Shown here: in pieces, positions 7,516 through 15,655 of the stretch
How positions within the stretch are numbered: position 1 is the first letter of the stretch
Layout of the letters: each line of letters starts with the position of its first letter
Assembly (NCBI GenBank): GCA_016928955.1
Contig: JAFGJV010000043.1
Span: 1-49,064, forward strand
DNA length: 49,064 bases
Origin: Spirochaetales bacterium
Lineage (GTDB): Bacteria; Spirochaetota; Spirochaetia; Treponematales; UBA12059
Direction of reading: 5' to 3'
Notes under the pieces: generated by a model
Seen by the model: the letters and a program-made list of their open reading frames with translations, nothing else
What the model was told of the DNA's origin: nothing
Database searches by the model: none
Position numbers and translations under genes: made by a program

Positions 7516-9002
7516 GAACGGACGCGGCGTTCCAGCACGCCCAGGTTGTTGATGGCGTTGCGGCCAAGGGCCGTGGTGTCCTGCATGGTCGCCTCGCCGC
7601 GGTTCAGGCGCGCCAGCTCCGAGCGTTTTACCAGGTAGCCGGTGATGCGCACCACGTCGGCGTCCGCCGCGTACGCGCTGAAATACCTGAGTCCGCTTTT
7701 CAGGGCGCCCGCCGCTATGTCGCGCAGGTGGCCGGGGTTGCGGCGCGTGGTCGGGTCGAAGGCAAACACGTCGCCTATGCCGCTGGGGAAGTAGCGGTGG
7801 AACGGCGCCGAGCGGACAATGTGCTCGGGCAATTCCGGCTCCTGGCCTATGGGTATGCGGCAACCCGGGCTCACGCCCGTGTCCGAATCTATGCCCACCT
7901 GGGCGTGCATGAGGAAGCGGCCTCCGTTGAAGGCCAGGTAGGGCGACACGTGCGACCGTACCCTGGCGTCGATGTCCCGTATGATCCGGAGACCCAACTC
8001 GTCGGCCTCGTCGTCATGCCCAAAACGCGCCCCGCCCGAGTGGGCGTTGACGCACTCCGCCAGCCCAACCAGACCGAACATGGCTGAAAAGCGCTCGGGG
8101 TGTATGAGGCCCTCGCGCACCAGGAAGCTGGACTGGAAAAAGCCCGACTCGCTCACCAGGAAACGCACGCGCTCGTCTATGTACTCAAGCTGGCGGTCCA
8201 CGGCCTCGGGCAGGACGCTGGATAGGAGTTGGTCGCGGTCCGCGGCCCGCGGGGCCAGTTTGGCCAGGTTGAGCCTGACCAGGGTGCACGAGCCGCCGCC
8301 CTTGGGCAGGCCGTTGTAGCACGACGCGATGGCGTAGTCGTCCGAACCCATGGCCCTGAATTCGGACTGGAAAATGCGGTGGTTGGCAAAGCTGGGTTTG
8401 GCCGTGTCCAGGGCGGTGGCCGCGGCGAGCTCGGCAAAGTCCGGCGGCGTGAGCTCGGGGTCGTACTTGAGCGTCAGGTTGGGCACCGCGTTCTGCTGTT
8501 CCCGCGTCAGCTCCAGGATGATGCGCCCGGCTTTGGTGGCTGCCGGTCCAAGGTCGGCGTGGCAGAAGGAATCGTTGAGGGTGCGGTCTATCTGTGTCAG
8601 GAAGAGGCCTATGGCCTTGCGCGCCTCGGCCTCGTCGCCCACAAAGGGCTCGAGCAGGGCATCCAGGTCGCCCAGGTAGACGGGAAAACTCGTGATGCTG
8701 GGCACATGCCTGTACAGGATGAGCAGGGCGGCCGTGGCCTCCCAGATGTCGGCAGGGGCTTTCAGCCCCAGGAATTCCGACCCTTGCCGCATGAAGAGCT
8801 CGTAGTCGGGCACCACGTAGCGGGGCCTGTATGGGGCCGCGCCCTCAAAAAGATCGCAGATGACCCCGGCGTCGCGCAGTTCCTGCACGTCCGGGCCTAC
8901 GCGGAGAACGTCAAGCTGGTCCTCCGCCACGTGGGCAAGTCCATTGATCTTCTGCTGGATGGTAAGGGTGGCGTCGGTAACGACGCGCTGGGCAGGGTTC
9001 AC
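7512..9002 (-). CDS. yjjI: YjjI family glycyl-radical enzyme
   Basis: A 496-residue protein matching the YjjI (DUF3029) family: CDLFEGAAPYRPRYVVPDYELF near residue 50 and RHVPSITSFPVYLGDLDALLEPF near residue 100 are family hallmarks. The probable radical glycine is G455 in VVRITGYLV, 41 residues from the C-terminus. YjjI is a glycyl-radical enzyme whose reaction has not, to my knowledge, been settled. It is oxygen-sensitive in principle, consistent with an anaerobic host. I chose GTG 9002 because a GGGGAG site lies 6 nt upstream; the frame can run to TTG 9071. The family's usual length is about 515. The activase gene follows with a 4-nt overlap. Confidence 0.88.
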   Translation of the reverse strand: MNPAQRVVTDATLTIQQKINGLAHVAEDQLDVLRVGPDVQELRDAGVICDLFEGAAPYRPRYVVPDYELFMRQGSEFLGLKAPADIWEATAALLILYRHVPSITSFPVYLGDLDALLEPFVGDEAEARKAIGLFLTQIDRTLNDSFCHADLGPAATKAGRIILELTREQQNAVPNLTLKYDPELTPPDFAELAAATALDTAKPSFANHRIFQSEFRAMGSDDYAIASCYNGLPKGGGSCTLVRLNLAKLAPRAADRDQLLSSVLPEAVDRQLEYIDERVRFLVSESGFFQSSFLVREGLIHPERFSAMFGLVGLAECVNAHSGGARFGHDDEADELGLRIIRDIDARVRSHVSPYLAFNGGRFLMHAQVGIDSDTGVSPGCRIPIGQEPELPEHIVRSAPFHRYFPSGIGDVFAFDPTTRRNPGHLRDIAAGALKSGLRYFSAYAADADVVRITGYLVKRSELARLNRGEATMQDTTALGRNAINNLGVLERRVRS

Positions 9003-9161
9003 GGCAAACTCCCCGGGATGGCATCCCGATTCCCAGAATCCGCCTCGGCGGCGGGAATGGACCACGGCCAAAGCCGCGGAGTTAACCGTTGGGTTTTGAC
9101 GCCCCGTTTTGGGGGACGCTCCGTACTGTGCCGCTTGGCGCGCGCGTGTTAACCCGGGTTC

Positions 9162-9190
9162 TTTATCGCGCAGACTCGCGATGTTAGTAA
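9162..9190 (-). promoter_or_regulatory. possible yjjI promoter
   Basis: On the minus strand TTACTA (9190-9185) and GATAAA (9167-9162) are spaced by 17 nt. This would give a leader of about 150 nt before yjjI. The match is moderate. The -35 box overlaps the dyad at 9185-9200. Confidence 0.35.
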
Positions 9191-9200
9191 AATTGTACTA
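9185..9200. promoter_or_regulatory. 16-bp near-palindrome between divergent promoters (candidate operator)
   Basis: TAGTAAAATTGTACTA is symmetric except for one base pair. It is an AT-rich island in GC-rich surroundings. It sits just upstream of the galactoside operon's -35 box and over the putative yjjI -35, where a single regulator could affect both. No regulator gene for sugar use lies in the window, so the binding protein is unknown. Confidence 0.4.
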
Positions 9201-9206
9201 TAGACC

Positions 9207-9235
9207 TTGTGCCAAGGCAAGAGCGCTCCTAATAT
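9207..9235 (+). promoter_or_regulatory. sigma70-type promoter of the galactoside operon
   Basis: TTGTGC at 9207-9212, a 17-nt spacer and TAATAT at 9230-9235. The position, about 35 nt before the galTK start, is right for the operon that runs to 16949. No strong Shine-Dalgarno sequence precedes the galTK ATG. Confidence 0.55.
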
Positions 9236-9270
9236 GGTGACCAGGAACAGGAAAGCGAGACATCCTCCCC

Positions 9271-11433
9271 ATGGCAGAACTGAGATGGAACCCCTTGTTG
9301 AGAACCTGGACCCTGGTGGCGTCCAGCAGGCAGAACCGACCCCACATGCCCGCGGATTTTTGTCCGTTCTGCCCGTCCTCGGGCAAGGTGCCCGCAGACT
9401 ACGTTGTCCACACGTATGACAACGACTTTCCCGTGCTCAAACAGGACCCGGACCCTGCGGACGCGTCGGACACCCACGGCCCGTACCGCGTGGAGGAGGC
9501 CTACGGCAAGTGCGAGGTCATCCTGTACTCGCCGGACCACTACACCACCCTGTCCGAGCTGTCCGTGGGCCATATCCGCAGGCTGGTGGACCTGTGGCGG
9601 GATCGAGACCGGGCCTTGTCCGCCGATCCCAAGGTTAAGCTTGTCTTCCCCTTTGAGAACAAGGGCCGGGAAGTGGGCGTGACCATGCCCCACCCCCACG
9701 GCCAGATATACGCCTACGGGCACGTGCCCTTGAAGCTCAGGACCGAGCTGGACTCGGCCAGGGACTATTTTGACTCCCACGCCCGCTGTCTTTTCTGCGA
9801 CATGCTCGCGGAGGAACGGCGCAGGGACGTTCGGGTCATCGCAGACAACGGGCTTTTTACCGCCTTCCTTCCGCACTTCACCGATTATCCCTACGGCGCG
9901 TTCATACAGTCCAACAGCCACCTCCCGTCGCTCGCGGCCTTGGACGACGACGCCGCGGACGGCCTTGCGGACATGCTCAAAGAGCTGACCGGCGCCTTTG
10001 ACGCCCTGTACGACAAGCCCTTTCCGTACATGATGGTCATGCACCAGGCTCCGGTGAACAGCCCCGAGTACGCACAGGCCGGACATTACTTCCATTTCCA
10101 CATCGAATTCTACACGCCGCTCCGGGCGCGTGACCGCATCAAGTACTACGCGTCCTCCGAGATGGGCGCGTGGGCCGCCGCCAACGTGGTGGACGTTGAG
10201 GACAGCGCCGTTACCCTGCGCTCGGCCAGGCTCAAATTCCTGGACCGCCACCTGCCGGAGCGCCATGAGCCCGCCCTGCGCGCCGAATTCATCCGCGCCT
10301 TCGGCCAGGCCGCGGCGGACATACAGCACTTCCAGTCGCCCGCCCGCGTCAACCTGATAGGCGAGCACATAGACTACAACGGTGGCCTGGTACTGCCCGT
10401 CACCATCGACCTCAAACTGCATCTTGCCGTGAGGCTCCGCGACGACGACACCGTGCGCGCGCTCACCCTGCAGTTTCCCGGTCCCGCCCAAACCACCACG
10501 CTCGGCCAGCTTGCATCCTTCAAGGGCGGGACGGGCTGGCAGGATTACGTGTTCGGCGTGGCGGCAACCCTGGCTAGAAAACGTCCGGGGGCCATAGACC
10601 GCGGCTTTGACCTCTTGTACTCGGGCAGCATCCCGGACGGCGCGGGCCTGTCGTCGTCGGCCGCCCTTGAAGCCGTCACGGCTGCCGCCCTCAACGACCT
10701 GTTCGGGCTCGGCCTGGACCGCCCCGAACTTGCCGCCCTGTGCCGCGAGGCAGAGATTGCCTACGCCGGCGTGCAGTGCGGCATCATGGACCAGTACGCG
10801 GTGCTCAACGGCACGGACTCGGCCGCCGTGCTCCTGGACTGCGGCCGCCTGACCCACGAGCTCCTGCCCTTCAGACTCGGCGGGGCCAGGCTCGTCGTCA
10901 TGAACACCAACAAAGCGCGCAGGCTCGGCTCGTCCAAGTACAACGAGCGCCTGGCGGAGTGCCGCGCGGCACTTGAGCGCCTGGCGGCCTGGCGTAAGAA
11001 GCCGGACCTCTGCTCGTACACGCAGGACGAACTGCCCGGCATGGAGAGCGCCATAGCGGACGCGACGCTGTTCGCGCGGGCGCGCCACTGCGTCACGGAG
11101 CAGGCCAGGGTCGTCCAGGCGGCTGACGCGCTCAGGAACGGAGACATCGAGCGCTTTGGAAAGCTACTGGCGGAGTCGCACCAGTCCCTGCGCGCCGACT
11201 ACCAGGTAACCGGGGCCGAGCTGGACGCCCTGTGCGACGCGGCGGCTGCCCAGGACGGCTGTTACGGCGCGCGCATGACCGGAGCAGGGTTCGGAGGCTG
11301 CGCCCTGGCCCTGGTCCGGGATGAGGCCGTGCCCGCGTTCAAACGCGCCGTGGAGCGCCTGTACGCGGAACGCACCGGCCTGGAATGCTCGATCTATCCG
11401 TGCGTGCCCTCGGCCGGAGCGGGAAGGGCCTAG
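9271..11433 (+). CDS. galT-galK: fused galactose-1-phosphate uridylyltransferase / galactokinase
   Basis: A 720-residue two-domain Leloir-pathway enzyme in one frame. Residues 1 to about 340 are GalT: zinc-type C31/C34 (DFCPFC), active-site H141-P-H143-G-Q145 with the uridylylated histidine, and the C-terminal HFHIEFYTPLR metal site. From about residue 350 it is galactokinase: SPARVNLIGEHIDYNGG (substrate signature), GSIPDGAGLSSSAALE (ATP loop), and GARMTGAGFGGCALALV (GHMP motif 3). It would phosphorylate galactose and exchange it with UDP-glucose. No GalE epimerase is encoded nearby. The reading frame is uninterrupted across the junction and all catalytic motifs of both halves are intact, so both activities should work. 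It is the first gene of the galactoside operon, and the mutarotase-like gene starts 3 nt after its stop. Confidence 0.95.
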   Translation: MAELRWNPLLRTWTLVASSRQNRPHMPADFCPFCPSSGKVPADYVVHTYDNDFPVLKQDPDPADASDTHGPYRVEEAYGKCEVILYSPDHYTTLSELSVGHIRRLVDLWRDRDRALSADPKVKLVFPFENKGREVGVTMPHPHGQIYAYGHVPLKLRTELDSARDYFDSHARCLFCDMLAEERRRDVRVIADNGLFTAFLPHFTDYPYGAFIQSNSHLPSLAALDDDAADGLADMLKELTGAFDALYDKPFPYMMVMHQAPVNSPEYAQAGHYFHFHIEFYTPLRARDRIKYYASSEMGAWAAANVVDVEDSAVTLRSARLKFLDRHLPERHEPALRAEFIRAFGQAAADIQHFQSPARVNLIGEHIDYNGGLVLPVTIDLKLHLAVRLRDDDTVRALTLQFPGPAQTTTLGQLASFKGGTGWQDYVFGVAATLARKRPGAIDRGFDLLYSGSIPDGAGLSSSAALEAVTAAALNDLFGLGLDRPELAALCREAEIAYAGVQCGIMDQYAVLNGTDSAAVLLDCGRLTHELLPFRLGGARLVVMNTNKARRLGSSKYNERLAECRAALERLAAWRKKPDLCSYTQDELPGMESAIADATLFARARHCVTEQARVVQAADALRNGDIERFGKLLAESHQSLRADYQVTGAELDALCDAAAAQDGCYGARMTGAGFGGCALALVRDEAVPAFKRAVERLYAERTGLECSIYPCVPSAGAGRA

Positions 11434-11435
11434 GC

Positions 11436-12377
11436 ATGGCCTTCAGCAAGGCCAGCTACCTTGGCCAGGAATCGTGGATGCTCAGGACTCGCCGCTTTGT
11501 CATGCATGTGCTCCCGGGCCTGGGCGCCAAGATAGCGTCCGTGTACGACACGGAGCGCCGCTTTGAGTACCTGTTCCAGCCCGCGGACGGATCGTACCGC
11601 GTGCCCAACGGCCAGGCGGCCTTCTCGGACCACGACACGTCCGGCATGGACGACATGCTGCCCACCATAGACGAATGCGCGTTGACGGCCGGCGGGCATG
11701 CATACAGGCTCGGCGACCACGGAGAGGCATGGCGCGTGCCCTGGCTCTGCGTTCCGGACGGCGACGCCCTGGCCTGCGGGGTAGACCTGGCAACCATGCC
11801 CCTCCGTTTCCGGCGCGTCATACGCGCGGACGGCGACGACGCGTTCACGCTCGGCTACCGCCTTGAGAATCTGTCCGACCACGAACTGCCCTGCCTGTGG
11901 GCCCTGCACGCCCTCAACACGCTGACGGACGACGCGGAACTGCGCGTGCCGCGCCCGGGTGAACCCGTCGTGTCCGTGCAGGACAGCGGCTTTCTCGGCG
12001 CCGCGGGCAGCGTCCATGCCTACCCAAGAGCCGCCTGCCAGTCCACAGAATTCGACCTGTCCCGGCCGGGCAGGCTGCCCGCCGGCATGACGGGAAAATT
12101 CTATTTCAGCCACGGAGGAGGCGCCGGTACCGCGAGCGTCGTCTATCCATCCACGGGCTGCGCGTGGAGGATCGACTATGATCCCTCCGACCTGCCGGAA
12201 CTGGGCGTGTGGATCAACACAGGCGGCTTCAAGAACGAGCGCAACCTGGCCGTGGAACCGTCCAACGCGTTCTACGACAGACTGGACAGAGCCGTGGACT
12301 ATGGAAGAGTGTCGCGGATTCCACCGCGCGGGAGCAAGGAATGGATCATCAGAATAACCCTGGCGTCTGTGGACTGA
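11436..12377 (+). CDS. galactose mutarotase-like (aldose epimerase fold) protein
   Basis: A 313-residue protein whose layout (LPGLGAKIASVYDTERRFEYLFQP near the start, GMDDMLPTIDEC in the middle, then LWALHALNTL and LGVWINTGGF) fits the beta-sandwich aldose-1-epimerase superfamily. It is not a close match to classic GalM. Members interconvert alpha and beta anomers, or bind sugars and glycans without known activity. ATG 11436 follows the galTK stop by 2 nt, with GGAAGGG at 11422-11428 as ribosome binding site. The gene overlaps the GH36 start by 37 nt. Its place between galactokinase and alpha-galactosidase suggests it supplies alpha-galactose to the kinase domain. That function is inference from context and fold. 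Confidence 0.65.
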   Translation: MAFSKASYLGQESWMLRTRRFVMHVLPGLGAKIASVYDTERRFEYLFQPADGSYRVPNGQAAFSDHDTSGMDDMLPTIDECALTAGGHAYRLGDHGEAWRVPWLCVPDGDALACGVDLATMPLRFRRVIRADGDDAFTLGYRLENLSDHELPCLWALHALNTLTDDAELRVPRPGEPVVSVQDSGFLGAAGSVHAYPRAACQSTEFDLSRPGRLPAGMTGKFYFSHGGGAGTASVVYPSTGCAWRIDYDPSDLPELGVWINTGGFKNERNLAVEPSNAFYDRLDRAVDYGRVSRIPPRGSKEWIIRITLASVD

Positions 12378-14254
12378 GCTGGACCCGCGCTCGCGTCACG
12401 GCGCGCGAGCGGAAGGGCGGCCGCAGGAGGGTCTTTGACTACGAGCTCCGGGGCGGACGGGCCGATGGGCTGTCCATCGTCGCCTCACCCGACACATCGG
12501 GCGCGGGCTCCGTCATCCGGCTGGACTGGACGGCGCCGGAGAACCTGGTCCTGGAACGCGCCGAGCTGGTAGCCGCCTGTGACCTCCGCGGCTGCCTGAT
12601 GCTGTCCAACGGCTTCCAGAGCTGGAGCACGTCGGGCGAGCTGGGCGCCAGGGACCGCCTGCCCGGCGTCAACCGCCCGGCGTCCGCCCTGTTCCAGTTC
12701 AGGCAGTACGGCGACTACCATTTCAGGCGCTCAAGCGCTAAGCGCGGCGACATAAGCTCCTACAGCTACAGCTACCTGCGCCGCGACGGCGTCATCAGGC
12801 TGTTCTGCTGCTCCCTGGACGAAACCACCGGCTACACGGTCATACGCGGGAATTTCCGCGCCGGCACGCTGGGTTTTGAGAAAGACTGCCAGGGCCTGGA
12901 AGCCAAGCGCGGCGGCACGCTCCGCCTTTTCGAGATTCTTGTGTCAGACACGGCCGACCCGGCCATCCTGGACCGCTGCCTTGCCCGCGGGTCCGCCCAA
13001 GCAACGGAGCGGCCGGCGGTCAGCGGCTGGACCAGCTGGTACAACTACTACACGGGCATTTCGGAAGACATCGTGGACAACAACCTGGCGGCCCTCCAAA
13101 AAAGCGGCCTGCCCCTGGACTATTTCCAGATAGACGACGGCTACCAGGAAAGCCTTGGCGACTGGCTCACACCCAACAGGAAATTCCCGTCGGGCATGGA
13201 AGCCGTGGCCGACCGCGTGCACGCCGCCGGCTTCAAGGCCGGCCTCTGGCTGGCGCCGTTCATCTGCGAGAAACGCTCAACCGTGTTCCGCGAGCACACC
13301 GACTGGCTCCTGAGGGACAGCCGGGGGCGCCTGGTGAAGGGCGGGTGGAATCCGGCCTGGGGCAACGTATTCTACGTCCTGGACGTGCTCAAGCCTGAGG
13401 TCCAGGCGCACCTTGAAAGCGTGTTCCGCACGGTATTGGCAGACTGGCGCTATGACATGGTCAAGCTGGATTTCCTGTACGCCGCAGCCCTGGTACCCCG
13501 CGCCGGGCTTACGCGCGCCGGCGTTATGACCCTGGCCATGGACCTGCTCAGGCGTTGGGCTGGACACAAGGAAATCCTGGGCTGCGGCGTGCCCCTGTGG
13601 CCCGCGTTCGGCGCCGTGGACTACTGCCGCATAGGGAGCGACGTGGCCCCGTACTGGGAAGACCGCCTCCTGTCCCTCCTGCGCTACCGCGAACGGGTGT
13701 CCACGCGCAATTCCCTCCAGAGCACGCTGGCGCGCTATCAGCTGGACGGCCGCGCCTTCCGCAACGACCCCGACGTGTTCATTCTCAGGACCGCGGGAAA
13801 CAAACTGAGTCCCGACCAGAAACGGACCCTCTTCCTTCTCAACAACATCCTGGGAGGCCTGGTGTTCTTCTCCGATTACGTGGGCGACTACGGTAACGAC
13901 GAATGGCGCCTCATACGGTCCATGTTCCCCCGGATCCGGGCGGACGTGCGAGACGTCGTCGAGAAGGCCGGCGTGTACAGCGTGTCCTTCACGGCGGCCG
14001 GCCGAGACTACACGGCCCTGGCCAACCTGACGGGCAAATCCGTAACCGCCGCTTTGCCGGACGGCCCGCACTACGGTCCCGAATCCGGCCCGCGCACGGG
14101 TCCCTGCTCGGTTACCCTCAGGCCCCACGCCTCCGAGTGCTTTGCGCGACTATCAGGAACCGACGCCGCCTCTAAGGGCGGCACAAGCCACATATTTCCG
14201 TTCGCGGACCGGGAAGCGCCGGCAGGCGCGCTCGGCACCGGCACCAAGGAGTAA
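12341..14254 (+). CDS. GH36-type alpha-galactosidase
   Basis: A 637-residue glycoside hydrolase of clan GH-D. After an N-terminal beta-domain come GWTSWYNYY, FQIDDGYQ and GLWLAPF. The nucleophile aspartate is D377 in DMVKLDFLY and the acid/base is D434 in RIGSDVAPYW. It cleaves terminal alpha-1,6-galactosides such as melibiose or raffinose. It has no signal peptide, so it acts in the cytoplasm on sugar brought in by the adjacent symporter. The start ATG 12341 has GGAG 6 nt upstream and lies inside the mutarotase-like gene (37 nt overlap). At about 640 residues it is shorter than the ~720-residue GH36 enzymes. The released galactose would be processed by the fused GalT-GalK. Confidence 0.9.
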   Translation: MDHQNNPGVCGLSWTRARVTARERKGGRRRVFDYELRGGRADGLSIVASPDTSGAGSVIRLDWTAPENLVLERAELVAACDLRGCLMLSNGFQSWSTSGELGARDRLPGVNRPASALFQFRQYGDYHFRRSSAKRGDISSYSYSYLRRDGVIRLFCCSLDETTGYTVIRGNFRAGTLGFEKDCQGLEAKRGGTLRLFEILVSDTADPAILDRCLARGSAQATERPAVSGWTSWYNYYTGISEDIVDNNLAALQKSGLPLDYFQIDDGYQESLGDWLTPNRKFPSGMEAVADRVHAAGFKAGLWLAPFICEKRSTVFREHTDWLLRDSRGRLVKGGWNPAWGNVFYVLDVLKPEVQAHLESVFRTVLADWRYDMVKLDFLYAAALVPRAGLTRAGVMTLAMDLLRRWAGHKEILGCGVPLWPAFGAVDYCRIGSDVAPYWEDRLLSLLRYRERVSTRNSLQSTLARYQLDGRAFRNDPDVFILRTAGNKLSPDQKRTLFLLNNILGGLVFFSDYVGDYGNDEWRLIRSMFPRIRADVRDVVEKAGVYSVSFTAAGRDYTALANLTGKSVTAALPDGPHYGPESGPRTGPCSVTLRPHASECFARLSGTDAASKGGTSHIFPFADREAPAGALGTGTKE

Positions 14255-14257
14255 GCC

Positions 14258-15655
14258 ATGGTTGAGAAACTTCCGGTATGGAAACTCATCATTTTCTCGC
14301 TCGGCCAGTTCGGCTGGTCGCTCGTGTCGTTCAACGTGGGCAACACGCTGACGTATTTCTACATGCCGCCGGTCCAGAACGGGCAATCGGCCTTTCCCGT
14401 GTTCATCTTCCAGGGCGTGGTGCTCGGCATAGCCACGGTCATAGGGCTCATCAATTCGTCCAGCCGCATCTTTGACGCGGTGACCGATCCCCTGGTGGCC
14501 AATCTCAGCGACCGCAGCAAGTCAAAGCTCGGGCGGCGGCGCGTGTTCATGGCAAGCTCGGCCCTGCCCCTCGCCCTGTTCGCAGCCCTGGTGTTCCTGC
14601 CCCCGGTTCAGGGAGAGAGCGCGGCCAACGCCGCGTGGCTGATCGTCGTCATGTTCGTCTACTACTGGTTCATGACCATGTACGTCACGCCGTACACCGC
14701 CCTGTTCAGCGAGCTGGGTCACGACTCTGCCCAGCGCCTGACCATCAGCACGGTCACCTCGGTGACCTGGGCGCTGGGCTTCGCCGTGGGCAACCAGATA
14801 TACGTCATCAAGGACCTGCTGGTGAGCGCCACGGGCATGACGCCTCTGGCCGCCTTCCAGACCGGCGTGGTCGCCTTCTCCGTGCTGGCCGCGGTCATGA
14901 TGCTCCTGCCCGTCATCTTCATCGACGAAAAACGCTACAGCGTGCACCAGCGCTCGGAGGACAGCCTGGGGCAGTCGCTGAAATCCGTGGTCAAGGAAAA
15001 ATTTTTTGTGTACTTTGCCTTTTCCGACCTGGCCTACTGGCTGTCCATGACCTTCATACAAATAGGCATCAGCTATTACATCACCATACTCCTAGGGCTT
15101 TCGTCGTCCATGATATCGTTCTTCATGCTGCTGTTGTTCCTGCTCAGCTTCGTGTTCTACGCTCCCATACATTTCATCGCCTCGCGCCTGGGCAAGAAGA
15201 AGGTGCTGATAGCGGCCTTTGCCATCTTTGCCCTGGTGTTCGCGCTGGTGGCGTCGTTCGGTTTCCTGCCCCTGCCGGCCATCGCGCAGGCCTACCTGAT
15301 CATCGTCCTCACGTCCATACCGATAGCCATATTCGGCATCCTGCCCAACGCCATCGTCGCCGACATAGCCGAGTACAACGGCCAGAAAACCGGCAGTTTC
15401 AAGGCCGGCATTTTCTACGGGGCGCGCACCTTCATGATGAAACAGGGTATATGGCTGGCCAATTTCATCTTCCCGTCGTTCCTGCTGCTCGGCAAGAGCA
15501 CGGACAACAGCCTGGGCATACGCCTGACCGCCGTGGCGGCCGTGGTGTTTTCCCTCGTCGGCCTATTCCTGTTCCTGAAGTACGACGAGAAGAGCATACA
15601 AGCCTTCCTGCGCGAGCGCGGGGAGGGAAGCGGAAAGGATCACGCCCATGCTTAA
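14258..15655 (+). CDS. GPH-family sugar:cation symporter (MelB-like)
   Basis: A 465-residue integral membrane transporter with about 12 hydrophobic segments. The opening (KLIIFSLGQFGWSLVSFNVGNTLTYFYMPP) and RIFDAVTDPLVANLSDRSKSKLGRRR are the glycoside-pentoside-hexuronide pattern, including the conserved D-P-x-x-x-x-x-S-D loop after helix 2. MelB-type members carry melibiose or other galactosides with Na+ or H+. A strong AAGGAG site at 14247-14252 precedes ATG 14258, 3 nt after the alpha-galactosidase stop. The neighbouring GH36 and GH1 enzymes imply that it imports alpha- and perhaps beta-galactosides. The exact sugar and coupling ion are not readable from sequence. Confidence 0.9.
   Translation: MVEKLPVWKLIIFSLGQFGWSLVSFNVGNTLTYFYMPPVQNGQSAFPVFIFQGVVLGIATVIGLINSSSRIFDAVTDPLVANLSDRSKSKLGRRRVFMASSALPLALFAALVFLPPVQGESAANAAWLIVVMFVYYWFMTMYVTPYTALFSELGHDSAQRLTISTVTSVTWALGFAVGNQIYVIKDLLVSATGMTPLAAFQTGVVAFSVLAAVMMLLPVIFIDEKRYSVHQRSEDSLGQSLKSVVKEKFFVYFAFSDLAYWLSMTFIQIGISYYITILLGLSSSMISFFMLLLFLLSFVFYAPIHFIASRLGKKKVLIAAFAIFALVFALVASFGFLPLPAIAQAYLIIVLTSIPIAIFGILPNAIVADIAEYNGQKTGSFKAGIFYGARTFMMKQGIWLANFIFPSFLLLGKSTDNSLGIRLTAVAAVVFSLVGLFLFLKYDEKSIQAFLRERGEGSGKDHAHA

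Noticed and set aside
7516-7863. A longer N-terminus for the YjjW activase
   Set aside because: It reads antiparallel-style Arg/Pro/His-rich sequence inside the yjjI gene, out of frame. The GTGA overlap at 7515 explains the start.
9229-11088. A 619-codon minus-strand frame
   Set aside because: It lies fully antisense to the GalT-GalK fusion and shows no domain; GC-driven shadow.
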